A stretch of 64,000 nucleotides of DNA from Bacillus sp. SLBN-46 (GCF_031453555.1 NZ_JAVIZM010000001.1:1805001-1869000); one strand, 5' to 3'. Shown: positions 18,509 through 28,863, numbered from the stretch's first letter. Program-made: numbers and translations. The notes: generated from the letters alone by a model not told the origin.

Positions 18509-21151
18509 ATGGAAACAAAAGAATTAACGATGCCAACGAAATACGACCCGCAATCGATTGAAAAAGGTCGTTATGACTGGTGGCTACAAGGGAAGTATTT
18601 TGAAGCAAAGGATGACGAGGGGAAACAGCCTTATACTGTTGTTATTCCACCGCCAAACGTTACAGGTAAGCTTCATTTAGGTCATGCATGGGATACAACC
18701 CTTCAAGATATCGTTACACGTATGAAACGGATGCAAGGCTATGACGTGCTTTGGCTTCCTGGTATGGACCATGCGGGTATTGCCACACAGGCGAAGGTAG
18801 AAGAGAAGCTTCGTAGTGAAGGCAAAAGCCGTTACGATTTGGGCCGTGAAAAGTTCGTTGAAGAAACTTGGAAGTGGAAGGATGAATATGCTTCCCACAT
18901 CCGTCAACAATGGTCAAAGCTAGGTTTAGGCTTAGATTACAGCCGTGAGCGTTTCACTTTGGATGAAGGGTTATCAGATGCCGTTCGTGAAGTATTCGTT
19001 ACTCTATACAATAAAGGTCTGATTTACCGTGGCGAATATATTATTAACTGGGATCCTTCTACGAAAACAGCCTTATCTGACATTGAAGTAATCTATAAAG
19101 ATGTTCAGGGGGCGTTTTACCATCTGAGATATCCTTTAGCAGATGGCACTGGATCCATCGAGGTTGCGACAACTCGTCCAGAAACGATGCTCGGTGATAC
19201 AGCTGTTGCGGTTCATCCTGAAGATGAGCGCTACAAGCATTTAATTGGAAAAACCGTTATTCTGCCAATCGTTGGCCGTGAAATTCCAATCGTAGCAGAT
19301 GATTATGTAGATATGGAGTTCGGTTCTGGTGCGGTTAAAATTACCCCTGCACACGATCCGAACGACTTTGAACTTGGCAACCGCCATAACTTAGAGCGTA
19401 TTCTCGTTATGAATGAAGATGGCTCGATGAATGACAAAGCAGGAAAATATAAAGGTTTGGATCGCTTCGAATGCCGAAAACAAATTGTAAAGGACCTTCA
19501 AGAGCAAGGTGTTCTTTTCAAAATTGAAGAGCATCTTCATTCCGTTGGGCATTCTGAGCGTAGTGGTGCAGTTGTTGAACCTTACCTATCTACTCAATGG
19601 TTCGTTAAGATGCAGCCACTAGCAGATGAAGCGATTGCCCTTCAAAATAAAGAAAACAAAGTCAACTTTGTTCCTGACCGCTTTGAAAAAACCTACTTGC
19701 GCTGGATGGAAAATATTCGTGATTGGTGTATTTCACGTCAGCTTTGGTGGGGACACCGGATTCCTGCATGGTACCACAAAGAAACAGGTGAAGTATTTGT
19801 AGGTCACGAAGCACCAGCAGACGCTGAAAACTGGGAGCAGGACAAAGACGTACTAGATACGTGGTTCAGCTCAGCATTATGGCCATTCTCAACCATGGGC
19901 TGGCCGAACAAGGAAGCAGCAGATTTTAAACGTTACTTCCCAACAGACGTTTTGGTAACAGGCTACGATATTATTTTCTTCTGGGTATCCAGAATGATTT
20001 TCCAAAGCATCGAATTTACAGGTGAACGTCCATTTAAAGATGTTCTGATCCATGGTCTTGTTCGTGATGAACAGGGACGTAAAATGAGTAAATCACTTGG
20101 TAACGGTGTGGACCCGATGGATGTCATCGATCAATATGGGGCCGACTCCTTACGATACTTCTTATCGACCGGATCGTCTCCAGGTCAGGATTTACGCTAC
20201 AGCACGGAAAAGGTTGAAGCAACCTGGAACTTTGCTAATAAAATTTGGAATGCTTCACGCTTTGCCTTAATGAATATGGACGGCATGACTTACGAAGAAA
20301 TTGATTTCAGTGGTGAAAAATCCGTTGCGGATAAATGGATTTTAACAAGACTAAATGAAACGATTGACCATGTTACCAAGCTTTCAGACCGCTATGAATT
20401 CGGTGAAGTAGGCCGTGCATTATACAACTTCATTTGGGATGACTTCTGTGATTGGTACATTGAAATGGCGAAGCTTCCATTATATGGTGAAGATGAAGCA
20501 GCAAAGAAAACGACTCGTTCCATCCTTGCTTATGTATTAGATCAAACCATGCGTCTATTACATCCGTTTATGCCATTCATTACCGAGGAAATTTGGCAGA
20601 ACCTCCCACATGCTGGTGAATCTATTACGACAGCTGCATGGCCAGAGGTGAAACCAGAGCTTTCCGATGACAAGGCAGCTCAGGATATGAAGCTACTTAT
20701 GGAAATGATTCGCGCGGTACGTAACATTCGTGCGGAAGTGAATACGCCAATGAGTAAGAAAATTAAAATGCTGGTTAAAGCGAAGGACGAATCAATCCTG
20801 AAGGCCATCGAAACAAACCGAAGCTATATTGAGCGCTTCTGTAATCCAGAGGAATTACAAATGGGCATCGATATTGAATCACCTGAAAAAGCAATGACGG
20901 CGGTTATTACAGGCTTGGAAATCATTCTTCCGCTTGAAGGCTTAATTAACATTGACGAAGAAATTGCTCGTCTTGAGAAGGAATACGAAAAATTAAATAA
21001 AGAAGTTGAGCGCGTTCAAAAGAAATTAAGCAATGAAGGATTCATGAAGAAAGCACCTGAAAGTGTTGTTGCTGAAGAGCGTGCAAAGGAAAATGACTAT
21101 CTTGAAAAAAGAAACATCGTGGAAGCACGCATTAAAGAATTAAGAGGGTAA
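18509..21151 (+). CDS. valS: Valyl-tRNA synthetase
   Basis: Class I aminoacyl-tRNA synthetase. The HIGH motif appears as HLGH ([10 protein letters not shown]), KMSKS as RKMSKSLGN near residue 525, with a CP1 editing domain between them ([23 protein letters not shown]). A C-terminal coiled coil of about 65 residues ends the protein. It has 880 residues, the same as B. subtilis. The ATG at 18509 follows AGAAGGAGG by 8 bases. It is controlled by the T-box leader. Confidence 0.97.
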   Translation: METKELTMPTKYDPQSIEKGRYDWWLQGKYFEAKDDEGKQPYTVVIPPPNVTGKLHLGHAWDTTLQDIVTRMKRMQGYDVLWLPGMDHAGIATQAKVEEKLRSEGKSRYDLGREKFVEETWKWKDEYASHIRQQWSKLGLGLDYSRERFTLDEGLSDAVREVFVTLYNKGLIYRGEYIINWDPSTKTALSDIEVIYKDVQGAFYHLRYPLADGTGSIEVATTRPETMLGDTAVAVHPEDERYKHLIGKTVILPIVGREIPIVADDYVDMEFGSGAVKITPAHDPNDFELGNRHNLERILVMNEDGSMNDKAGKYKGLDRFECRKQIVKDLQEQGVLFKIEEHLHSVGHSERSGAVVEPYLSTQWFVKMQPLADEAIALQNKENKVNFVPDRFEKTYLRWMENIRDWCISRQLWWGHRIPAWYHKETGEVFVGHEAPADAENWEQDKDVLDTWFSSALWPFSTMGWPNKEAADFKRYFPTDVLVTGYDIIFFWVSRMIFQSIEFTGERPFKDVLIHGLVRDEQGRKMSKSLGNGVDPMDVIDQYGADSLRYFLSTGSSPGQDLRYSTEKVEATWNFANKIWNASRFALMNMDGMTYEEIDFSGEKSVADKWILTRLNETIDHVTKLSDRYEFGEVGRALYNFIWDDFCDWYIEMAKLPLYGEDEAAKKTTRSILAYVLDQTMRLLHPFMPFITEEIWQNLPHAGESITTAAWPEVKPELSDDKAAQDMKLLMEMIRAVRNIRAEVNTPMSKKIKMLVKAKDESILKAIETNRSYIERFCNPEELQMGIDIESPEKAMTAVITGLEIILPLEGLINIDEEIARLEKEYEKLNKEVERVQKKLSNEGFMKKAPESVVAEERAKENDYLEKRNIVEARIKELRG

Positions 21152-21160
21152 CCTTTATGT

Positions 21161-21209
21161 AAAGGGGTTAGACCCCACTAAAATAATTGTGGGGATTGGC
21201 TCCTTTTTC
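21161..21209 (+). terminator. Terminator of valS
   Basis: CCCCAC (21173-21178) and GTGGGG (21189-21194) form the core, extended outward by AAAGG/CCTTT, followed by T-rich sequence. Confidence 0.75.
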
Positions 21210-21240
21210 TTATTAATAAAAATAGATGGGGTGTCACGAA

Positions 21241-22563
21241 ATGTTTACTTCATATAAAGAAGCCCTAGACTGGATCCACGCCAGATTACGGCTTGGGATT
21301 AAGCCTGGTTTGAAACGAATGGAATGGATGATGGACAAGCTGGGTTCCCCTGAAAAGAAGATCCAAACGATCCATGTGGGAGGGACAAACGGAAAAGGCT
21401 CGACCGTCACCTACCTTCGTAATATTTTACAAGCAGTGGGATTTAAGGTGGGTACCTTTACCTCACCATATATCGAGCAATTTAATGAGCGTATTAGTGT
21501 GAATGGAAAACCGATTACGGATGAAGAGCTTTTACACCTGGCCAATATCATTCGACCATTAGCAGATGAATTGGAAGAAACAGAGCTTGGGGGACCGACT
21601 GAGTTTGAAGTGATCACTGCTATGTCGTTTTATTATTTTGCAGAAATGGGCAAGGTGGACGTGGTTGTTTATGAAGTGGGATTAGGAGGACGATTTGACT
21701 CCACCAACATTCTTCATCCACTAGCTTCTATTATTACAAATATCGGATTGGACCACACGAACATTCTCGGAAACTCGTATGAGGAAATCGCTTTTGAAAA
21801 AGCAGGAATCATCAAGGAGCATACTCCGATTTTTACGGCGGTTAAACAACCAGGAGCTCTTAAAGTAATAGAGAATCAGGCAGAAAAAATGAAGGCACCG
21901 ATTTATCGACTGAACCAGGAATTTTCTATTTCTGAGCACCAATCATTGACTAAAGGTGAAAAGTTTACTTTAACTACACCCTCACAAGCCTTCATTGATT
22001 TCGAAATCAGGATGATCGGTCAGCATCAAACAGAAAATGCAGCGCTTGCAGTCTGTGCAGCACTATACTTAAATCAAGAGGGTTCGTTTCCTATCAGTGA
22101 CCAAGCCATTAGAGAAGGCTTGAAAAAGGCATACTGGCCTGGCAGATTTGAAATCTTATCTGAAAAGCCATTAGTCATCATCGATGGGGCTCACAATGAG
22201 GAAGGGATTACAGCCCTTGTGCAAGAATTATCAACAAGATATAAAGAACGACACATCCATATTGTGTTTGCTGCATTAAAGGATAAGAAGTTGGATGAAA
22301 TGATTGCAAAGCTGGATCAGGTATCGAATCAACTCTCATTTGTCAGCTTTGACTTTCCGAGAGCAGCAGCAGCGGAAGAATTACTAAAAATCAGTCATTC
22401 TACCAATAAAGTGGCGGTCACTAACTGGGAATCCTATCTTTTAGAGGAGATTCAGGCTCTAGATTCATCTAGTATGCTTGTTATTACTGGTTCTCTCTAT
22501 TTTATCTCTGAGATAAAACCACATTTATGTAAATATTTGAAAAATATGACGATTTCTTTATGA
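21241..22563 (+). CDS. folC: Folylpolyglutamate synthase / dihydrofolate synthase
   Basis: Mur-ligase-like enzyme that adds glutamate to folates (and to dihydropteroate). The ATP-binding P-loop GGTNGKGSTV is near residue 48; VVYEVGLGGRFDSTN and IIDGAHNEEG are typical folC stretches. It has 440 residues. The ATG at 21241 matches family N-termini; GGGGTG lies upstream. An in-frame start at 21226 would overlap that site. In B. subtilis comC follows folC; here a GGDEF gene and a pilus locus follow. Confidence 0.94.
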   Translation: MFTSYKEALDWIHARLRLGIKPGLKRMEWMMDKLGSPEKKIQTIHVGGTNGKGSTVTYLRNILQAVGFKVGTFTSPYIEQFNERISVNGKPITDEELLHLANIIRPLADELEETELGGPTEFEVITAMSFYYFAEMGKVDVVVYEVGLGGRFDSTNILHPLASIITNIGLDHTNILGNSYEEIAFEKAGIIKEHTPIFTAVKQPGALKVIENQAEKMKAPIYRLNQEFSISEHQSLTKGEKFTLTTPSQAFIDFEIRMIGQHQTENAALAVCAALYLNQEGSFPISDQAIREGLKKAYWPGRFEILSEKPLVIIDGAHNEEGITALVQELSTRYKERHIHIVFAALKDKKLDEMIAKLDQVSNQLSFVSFDFPRAAAAEELLKISHSTNKVAVTNWESYLLEEIQALDSSSMLVITGSLYFISEIKPHLCKYLKNMTISL

Positions 22564-22588
22564 CAAGCTATAGTAAAAGTGGTAAAAT
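22560..22588 (+). promoter_or_regulatory. Possible promoter of the GGDEF gene
   Basis: ATGACA (22560-22565) and TAAAAT (22583-22588), 17-base spacer, overlapping the folC stop. Confidence 0.45.
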
Positions 22589-22633
22589 GTTTTTATCTCG
22601 AATTAATAATAATATGAAGGGGAGGTAAGTAAG

Positions 22634-24346
22634 ATGGTTAAACCGCTAACAAAACAAGCCATTTTTCTTGTATGGTTTTTATTAGTTCCTACAGGGCTGT
22701 GGTTTACCTATCATACGTATCCTCTTGAGATTAATGGGCATTGGATAGATCTATTAGCCTTTTTGTTATTAACCTCCGTGGTTGCTTCCATGCCTATTGT
22801 CATTAACGAAATGTATATCTTTTTAATTCAATGGGTGGCGCTGGCTACCTTTTTGCGGTTTGGTTTATTCGTTGAAATTATCTTTGCTCAGATTGCAGTT
22901 GTTGTATTATTACTTAAACTAAGGATCCTTCGCAAGGGTGAACTGTTCCGCTTACCGCTAAATTTGATTATGTTTTTTTTCGTTTCTTTTTTAAGTGGCG
23001 GTTTATATTATTTACTTGGCGGAGATACAGGAGAAAATCTACAAATTAATGCAGACTTCTTGTTGTTGGCGGTCTTGTATGCGGTACTTAGCTATACCTT
23101 AAATCAAGTGATTCTCGCATTTAATTTATATGTGATTTATAAAAGTAAGGATCCTTTTTTTGGGAAAGAACTCTTTGTCGAGACAATTACTACGTTAATT
23201 ACCTTCCCAATCGGATTCATTTTGTACATTCTTTATAATAATTTAGGCTTATTAGCCCTCCTCTTTGTGGGAGTGCCATTTGTTAGCTTATCTATGATCT
23301 TTAATCTCTATTATTCTAGTGAAAAAATAAATGAGTACCTGCAAAAGGCAGCCGAGATTGGTCATCAAATGGCTGAACGCTTGTATATTGATGATGTCGT
23401 TAACCTATTTATTCAGAAATTAAGTGAAATGCTTCCGGTGGACTATGCTTATATACTTGAGGCAAGCGGCGATGAACTGAAATTGATTCGCCGGATTGAA
23501 TCAGGGAAGGCGTTACCAAATGATCAGCAGACTATGAGTATTCATGAAGGAATCAGTGGAATGGTTTGGGAAAGCCGAAAGGCCTTCCTATTCAAAACAA
23601 AGAAGGATTGGATTGAGTATTCCAATGGCTACATTCCGAAGGATGCCGAAAGTATTCTGGGTGTACCCATCATTAGAAGTAAAAAGTTAATTGGTGTCTT
23701 ACTGTTAGCTTCAAGAAGAAAACGGGCCTATGAAAAATCACAGTTAATGATTATCGATATTCTTTGCTCTCATTTTGCTGTGGCAATTGAAAATGCCCGT
23801 CATTATGAGCAAACCAAGAGACAGAGCGAACGTTGTGCCTTAACAAATCTATATAATTATCGTTACTTTGAGAATATGCTAACAGAAGAATTTGAAAAAC
23901 TTACTCGTTTCGAGCGCAAAATACTCTCATTAATTATTCTCGACATTGACCATTTTAAAAACGTGAATGACACGTATGGGCATCAAAGTGGAAATGAAAT
24001 TTTATGTGAACTAGCAAACAGGCTAAGTAAGCTGGTAGGAGGCCGAGGAACTGTTGCCCGTTATGGCGGCGAGGAATTTGTGGTCCTTTTACCTGATGTT
24101 TCAAAAGAAGATGCCTATCAAATGGCTGAACTCATCCGTCAATCCATCGCCAACTGGCCATTCAGCATAAGCCAGTCGCTAGACCAAAAACAGCAGCAGG
24201 TCAGAATCACCGCTTCCATAGGTGTGGCAACCGCACCAGAAGATGCCGAAGATGCATTAGCATTAATCCGCCATGCTGACCGGGCACTTTATGTAGGGGC
24301 TAAGCGGGCAGGTAGGAACAGGGTTGCGGAGTATTCGTCTTGTTAA
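22634..24346 (+). CDS. Membrane-bound GAF-GGDEF diguanylate cyclase
   Basis: Probably makes cyclic di-GMP from two GTP. About residues 1-235 contain six to seven membrane segments. A GAF sensor domain follows (about 250-395; GVPIIRSKKLIGVLLLAS) and a C-terminal GGDEF domain (about 410-565). The active-site loop is GGEEF (ARYGGEEFVVLLPD, near 477) and the metal site ILDIDHFKNVNDTYGH is intact, so it should be active. No RxxD inhibitory site stands five residues before GGEEF. Architecture resembles the B. subtilis DgcP type, but with a membrane sensor. It lies between folC and the pilus locus. Confidence 0.9.
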   Translation: MVKPLTKQAIFLVWFLLVPTGLWFTYHTYPLEINGHWIDLLAFLLLTSVVASMPIVINEMYIFLIQWVALATFLRFGLFVEIIFAQIAVVVLLLKLRILRKGELFRLPLNLIMFFFVSFLSGGLYYLLGGDTGENLQINADFLLLAVLYAVLSYTLNQVILAFNLYVIYKSKDPFFGKELFVETITTLITFPIGFILYILYNNLGLLALLFVGVPFVSLSMIFNLYYSSEKINEYLQKAAEIGHQMAERLYIDDVVNLFIQKLSEMLPVDYAYILEASGDELKLIRRIESGKALPNDQQTMSIHEGISGMVWESRKAFLFKTKKDWIEYSNGYIPKDAESILGVPIIRSKKLIGVLLLASRRKRAYEKSQLMIIDILCSHFAVAIENARHYEQTKRQSERCALTNLYNYRYFENMLTEEFEKLTRFERKILSLIILDIDHFKNVNDTYGHQSGNEILCELANRLSKLVGGRGTVARYGGEEFVVLLPDVSKEDAYQMAELIRQSIANWPFSISQSLDQKQQQVRITASIGVATAPEDAEDALALIRHADRALYVGAKRAGRNRVAEYSSC

Positions 24347-24366
24347 GTGCTAAATTACTTAGTAAT

Positions 24367-24408
24367 AAAACAATGGACCTAACTTTAACAGTAAGGTCCA
24401 TTGTTTTT
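24367..24408. terminator. Bidirectional terminator between GGDEF gene and minor-pilin operon
   Basis: AAAACAATGGACCT (24367-24380) and AGGTCCATTGTTTT (24394-24407) are perfect complements with A and T flanks, serving both convergent transcripts. Confidence 0.9.
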
Positions 24409-25613
24409 TAGTATTCATAGTTTACGTCGTTCAATACCGTATCTCCCCATTGGACATCCGTAGCAGGAACTGCTGGAGTACCACATTTTTGCTGGAATTC
24501 TTGATCGGTTACACTAGTTTTAACCCCATTTATTTTTCCTTTTACTACTAATAATCCACCAATCTTACTTCCTGGCTGCCTATAGGTTAAATCTCCAATC
24601 ACACATAATCTTGATAAATTGGGTGAACCTGAAACAACAAGTTGATTCCCTATGTTGGTATTTCCGTTAACGTAAACTATTGATTTATTGGTAACATTAA
24701 GTTTTCCGTTTATAGTCAAGTTTCCATTAATATATAGTTTAGATGAATCAGCTGTTAGATGACTACCAAAGGTAGCGAAACCATTGGTCTCCATTGTAAC
24801 ATTCACGGTATTAATCATATTTTTTCCGACTGTTAAAGAGTTTCCAGTATGAATAAATGAATTGGTTGTATTATTAGCATTACCACCTAGTGTTAGGGTG
24901 CCTGTTGTAAAAATGGTCCTCCCACTTATATTATTATTTTCATTGAAGGTCCCTGGTCCCTCAACATAAATATTCGTACAGGTTCCAAGTGCTGCTGGAT
25001 TTTTACAATAGTTTGGATCAGTACTTTTGGGTTGTGTGATACTGTCGAAATTTGGTAGAGTATAGGAACTAGCTGAAGAGCCACTTGTTAAGTTTATTAT
25101 TGTAGGTGCAAATGTCATAACGGTGCTTAAAACAGTAGTTTTTCCATTTTGGTTCCCCTGCACTTTTAAAAGAACTTTTGGTTCTTGTGTTGTTTCATAA
25201 AAGTTTTTTTCAATAATTGTGTAAGAAGTATTTGATTTTCCATCAATTGTAACAGTTGATAGTTCATTCTGTAGACCAGACTTAATTGCACTTTTCATTT
25301 TTGAAATCCCAAGATTCACATAATAATCATTGCTTTGAAGGTTCTTAGCTGAGCGGTCTAATTCAATTTGTGCCTTTACTTCATCGCTGATTTGTTGTTT
25401 CTTTATTTCGTAAATATTTTGAACTGCAACCTGGTATTGAGTCATTCCCATTTCGGCTAAGGCTACTGATTGGGTCGTTTTCTCAACTACTTGATTTTGT
25501 TTGACACTACTAAATGCACGACCCATAAAGGAAAGCATAATAACCATGAATATTACAATAATTAATAATACTGTTGGTAGTGCGTAACCTTGTTCCTGTT
25601 GTCCCGAGAACAT
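24408..25613 (-). CDS. PilX/GspK-like minor pilin with a beta-helix-type C-terminus
   Basis: Last gene of the reverse-strand minor-pilin operon, 401 residues. The N-terminus (EQGYALPTVLLIIVIF) has a short leader ending in Gly and a long hydrophobic helix. The usual Glu at mature position 5 is absent, as in GspK/PilX-type tip pilins. The C-terminal half (from about residue 210) is a run of short Gly/Asn/Thr-rich strands such as TFNENNNISGRTIF and KLYINGNLTINGKLNV, like bactofilin or polymer-forming beta-helices. It may be a tip adhesin or initiator. Its ATG overlaps the preceding stop by one base (TAATG). The function is inferred from fold pattern and place. Confidence 0.75.
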   Translation of the reverse strand: MFSGQQEQGYALPTVLLIIVIFMVIMLSFMGRAFSSVKQNQVVEKTTQSVALAEMGMTQYQVAVQNIYEIKKQQISDEVKAQIELDRSAKNLQSNDYYVNLGISKMKSAIKSGLQNELSTVTIDGKSNTSYTIIEKNFYETTQEPKVLLKVQGNQNGKTTVLSTVMTFAPTIINLTSGSSASSYTLPNFDSITQPKSTDPNYCKNPAALGTCTNIYVEGPGTFNENNNISGRTIFTTGTLTLGGNANNTTNSFIHTGNSLTVGKNMINTVNVTMETNGFATFGSHLTADSSKLYINGNLTINGKLNVTNKSIVYVNGNTNIGNQLVVSGSPNLSRLCVIGDLTYRQPGSKIGGLLVVKGKINGVKTSVTDQEFQQKCGTPAVPATDVQWGDTVLNDVNYEY

Positions 25614-26050
25614 TATATTCCACCATCCTTTAGCCGATAGAGAATCGTTTCTATCTCTAATTTATTTTCAGAATCATTCTTTTCAGAAATAGTAATTGTT
25701 AATTTAACATCCTCAATGTCAGGTTGAACAAGCCCTGTTCGATCCAATGAAAAGCAAAGGCTAGGTTGATCAAATACATAGGTTTGGGTAGAATTATCAG
25801 ATTTAGTAGCATTAACTGTAATTGTGCAAGTTCCAGTAATAATGTTATATTCTTTAGAAGTTTGGTGTATTTTCTTTAGGTTTGTTATTAGAAGATTTGT
25901 TTCTTGTTGCATCGTATTTTTAGATATAGATTTTTGCGAAAATTTATATCCTTGAATAAAGACACTCCAAATAATAATCCCAATAAAGGAGAGAATGGCT
26001 AAGGTTACTAAAAGTTCGATTAGTGTTAAACCTTGTTGTTTTGTGAGCAA
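25613..26050 (-). CDS. Prepilin-type minor pilin (145 aa)
   Basis: Class III signal QQG-LTLIELLVTLAILSF with Gly at -1 and Glu at +5, to be cut by the prepilin peptidase at 33461-34219. The rest is a short pseudopilin head (about 110 residues), with a Cys pair (GTCTI, SLCFS) that could form a disulfide. It overlaps the next gene by one base and follows the 141-residue pilin by 17 bases. It is likely part of the pilus tip complex that primes assembly. Confidence 0.82.
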   Translation of the reverse strand: MLTKQQGLTLIELLVTLAILSFIGIIIWSVFIQGYKFSQKSISKNTMQQETNLLITNLKKIHQTSKEYNIITGTCTITVNATKSDNSTQTYVFDQPSLCFSLDRTGLVQPDIEDVKLTITISEKNDSENKLEIETILYRLKDGGI

Positions 26051-26067
26051 AACAAACCATCTCCTTT

Positions 26068-26493
26068 CTATAAAATAATGTATCCGTATGTTTCACTAAT
26101 GATATTATTTCGTTTATTTAATAGTTCGACTTGAATTAGAAAGGTTTTATTTGGTGTAGATACTAAATCAGAGCTTATCTTAATCTTGATGTAAACATTA
26201 TAGTTGCTCTCAACGGTTTTAAAATAATAATAGCCCGCTTCCGTCTTTACATATTCTTGTAAAAATGTGCCAGTAGGGTTTTTGAGAAAATTTTTTAAAT
26301 CCTCCGATTCCTGCCATTCAATTAGTATCTCTTTTGCAGTATTAATTGCTTGAGTTTTATCAGCATTCTCATTATTCATAAATCCCATCTGTGGGAAGAA
26401 ACGCATGAACGATAAAAATATTATCGATAAAATGACAATTGATATAAGTACTTCTATTAGTGTGACACCCTTCTCTTTTTCATTCATTACCAT
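26068..26493 (-). CDS. Prepilin-type minor pilin (141 aa)
   Basis: First gene of the reverse operon. Class III signal EKG-VTLIEVLISIVILSI with Glu at +5. The small head carries no motif I recognise. Its divergent partner operon begins at 26732. Two ATGs (26493, 26487) are possible behind GAAGGGAAGG. On the reverse strand TATAAT (complement of 26610-26615) is the best -10 in the 240-base divergent gap, without a clear -35. Confidence 0.82.
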   Translation of the reverse strand: MVMNEKEKGVTLIEVLISIVILSIIFLSFMRFFPQMGFMNNENADKTQAINTAKEILIEWQESEDLKNFLKNPTGTFLQEYVKTEAGYYYFKTVESNYNVYIKIKISSDLVSTPNKTFLIQVELLNKRNNIISETYGYIIL

Positions 26494-26731
26494 AAAACCT
26501 TCCCTTCAAGGGTGAAATTTAGTTTAGAAGACTTTTCAGAAAAAGCATAGAAACTTTAGTAAAAATGACCTATAAATATTTTCCAGCTTCTTTTAAACTA
26601 TTTAAAAATATTATACAATATTTAGTAGACGAAATTTGTCTGATTTTTGAAGAAAAAAACAAAAAATAATAGACTTTGCAAGAAAATGTAGTTAAATAGT
26701 TTACATGAATGATATAAGAGGGTGTGGATTT

Positions 26732-27511
26732 ATGATTTCAATGATATGGGCCTTTTGTTCTATGGTTATACTTTTGTTGATTATAACCTTTCTACCTTTA
26801 GGACTGACTAATAAAGGGAAGGTTTTTCTTGTTTTAACTAGCTTTCTTCTTGCATTGGGAGGACTCGCAGCAGTTGTTTCTTTCCCACTTTGGAAAACAG
26901 CATTATTGCTAGTTGTTCTCATCTTTTTTACCGCGTACTTTTTGGATAAAAAGATGGGATCTTTTTTGTACAAAGAAAGTCCTGAATATAAAGAAGAGAG
27001 GACCAAGGAAATTATTAATCCATATATTAATTCCAAACTTGCAAAAGAAAAGGAAGATGCTTCTTTTAAATTACATGAGTTGGATAAAGCCTCTGTTTTA
27101 GATAATGTAAATGAAAATTTCATTTACGCACCTCAAGAATATAAGCAAAACTTGGATAATGAAGACAAATTATTTGTTGAGGATATTTCCTTCTTACTTG
27201 AGCGAACCGAAGGAAACGACGAGGTTGATCAAATTAAAGAAGTTGAGGAGACCGAAACAGGTTATTTATCAGAAATTGAGAGTTTGCTGAATGAGGGTTT
27301 TGATGAATCAGAAAATCATTCAAAAAGTGAATTGCTGGGAAAACTAGATGACTTATTGCCATTAAAAGAAGTTAGAGAAGAAGATTCAAAAGAATTATCG
27401 ATTTTTAATGATTTAGAAACCTTAATTTCTTCTGAATCGGATCTCTTTATATCAGAAAAAGTGGCAGTTGGAAAAGTAGATACCGAAGAAAAGAAAAAAG
27501 TATCCGTATAA
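26732..27511 (+). CDS. Membrane protein with acidic cytoplasmic tail, pilus-locus associated
   Basis: Product of 259 residues, no family recognised. Residues 1-75 hold three membrane segments; the rest is soluble, strongly acidic and probably partly disordered (many Glu, Asp, Ser). It is the first gene of the forward pilus operon, 26 bases before the next. The start at 26732 is chosen because AGAGGG (26717-26722) precedes it by 9 bases; the ATG at 26705 has no such site. It could be a platform or regulatory partner of the ATPases, which is guesswork from place only. Confidence 0.7.
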   Translation: MISMIWAFCSMVILLLIITFLPLGLTNKGKVFLVLTSFLLALGGLAAVVSFPLWKTALLLVVLIFFTAYFLDKKMGSFLYKESPEYKEERTKEIINPYINSKLAKEKEDASFKLHELDKASVLDNVNENFIYAPQEYKQNLDNEDKLFVEDISFLLERTEGNDEVDQIKEVEETETGYLSEIESLLNEGFDESENHSKSELLGKLDDLLPLKEVREEDSKELSIFNDLETLISSESDLFISEKVAVGKVDTEEKKKVSV

Positions 27512-27537
27512 AAATAAGTTGAAGGGAGGTAGATAAA

Positions 27538-28848
27538 GTGAACAAACATCAACAAATCTTCAAGGTATTTGTTGTTTTATTTTTTGGTACAGCATTTATT
27601 TTTAGCTCCTCCCATTATGGTGCAAAAGCGTTTGAAAAAATGACCAATGCTGATGGGAAGTTTTCGGAAGGGACAACTATAGGATCTCTTGATGTGTCTG
27701 AAAAAACGGATGAAGAAGTTAAAAGTATGTTGGAACAGAAGTATGTTGATTGGCTGAAGGAAGAATCTATTAAACTGCAATACGGTGAAATAACAGCAAC
27801 ATTGGATTTAAATCAATTCCATTTAGATGCACAGCAAACGGTTGATTCTATTAAAGATGGTCAAAAAAACACAGCTTTCTTTACGATTGACAAGCAGAAG
27901 GTAGTAGAGCAGTTGGGACTTCTATTTCCGCAGTTAGAAAGTAATGATTTTGATTTAGATAAGCTCATTTCCAGTTTAAGCCAAACTGCTTCACTTTTCC
28001 AAGAAGGTTACCATATCTTTAACCTATATAATGATTACCTAATAGCAAGTCAAAAAAAGGATTCAGTATTAAATACAGCGGTCATTAATTTAAATGAAAT
28101 TCCTAATGAATTGCAAATATTCATTGAAAAAAATCCTGAGATTGAACTGAAAAAGGAAGCAACATTTTCGCTACTTGAATTAGCCAAGAAACAAAATATG
28201 AAAGACACTTATACATTAAATGTATTAGCCAGCGGAATTTATCAAGCTGTTCTGCCTACTAACATTTCAATTGTGGAAAGAAACATCAGTAGTTCACTAC
28301 CTGATTATGCTTCATTAGGTTATGAAGCAAAGGTAAATCAAAGTAGAAATGTTGATTTAATTCTAGCTAACCCTAATAAGGTTAAGTATACTTTTGACCT
28401 ACAATTAGAGAATGGACAATTAATTGTTACCCTTAAAGGGCAAAAGTTTGCCTATAATTACAAAATCAGTACAAAAGACGAACAGAGGTTAAAACCTAAA
28501 ACGATTGTTCAATATAGCCCATTGCTCCTTCCAGGGAAAACGAAGGTACAGACAATTGGAACTGAGGGTCGTATAATTAAGGTATATAGAGATATATACC
28601 AGGGTGGATCATTTATTAAAAGTGAATTAATTTCGGAGGATTACTATCCTCCAACCTATCAGGTGGAGATTCATGGTCTAGGTGGAAGTGAGCAGGAAGC
28701 TACAACTACAACAACAATCAACAGTCAGACCACAAGTCCAAATAGTACTACTATTGATCAGACCCAAACTCAGTCAACTATTGAAACAGACCAACAAGAA
28801 TCCAATGATAGTAACCTTTGGGGAAAAACGAATGAACAACCTAAATAA
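27538..28848 (+). CDS. G5-domain, VanW-like exported protein in the pilus operon
   Basis: Product of 436 residues with one N-terminal membrane segment (signal anchor). Residues about 40-170 resemble the peptidoglycan-binding PG_binding_4 repeat seen before VanW domains (GSLDVSEKTDEEVKSML). A G5-like domain lies at about 320-380 (KPKTIVQYSPLLLPGKTKV, GTEGRIIKVYRD). A Thr/Ser/Gln-rich tail of about 45 residues ends it. GGGAGG precedes the GTG at 27538. A cell-wall-binding role in letting the pilus cross the wall is an inference. Confidence 0.75.
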   Translation: MNKHQQIFKVFVVLFFGTAFIFSSSHYGAKAFEKMTNADGKFSEGTTIGSLDVSEKTDEEVKSMLEQKYVDWLKEESIKLQYGEITATLDLNQFHLDAQQTVDSIKDGQKNTAFFTIDKQKVVEQLGLLFPQLESNDFDLDKLISSLSQTASLFQEGYHIFNLYNDYLIASQKKDSVLNTAVINLNEIPNELQIFIEKNPEIELKKEATFSLLELAKKQNMKDTYTLNVLASGIYQAVLPTNISIVERNISSSLPDYASLGYEAKVNQSRNVDLILANPNKVKYTFDLQLENGQLIVTLKGQKFAYNYKISTKDEQRLKPKTIVQYSPLLLPGKTKVQTIGTEGRIIKVYRDIYQGGSFIKSELISEDYYPPTYQVEIHGLGGSEQEATTTTTINSQTTSPNSTTIDQTQTQSTIETDQQESNDSNLWGKTNEQPK

Positions 28849-28863
28849 AAGCAGGGATCAAAA

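Noticed and set aside
26701-27123. 140-residue minus-strand frame in the pilus divergent region
   Set aside because: Antisense to the first forward pilus-operon gene, which has a proper ribosome-binding site and membrane segments.
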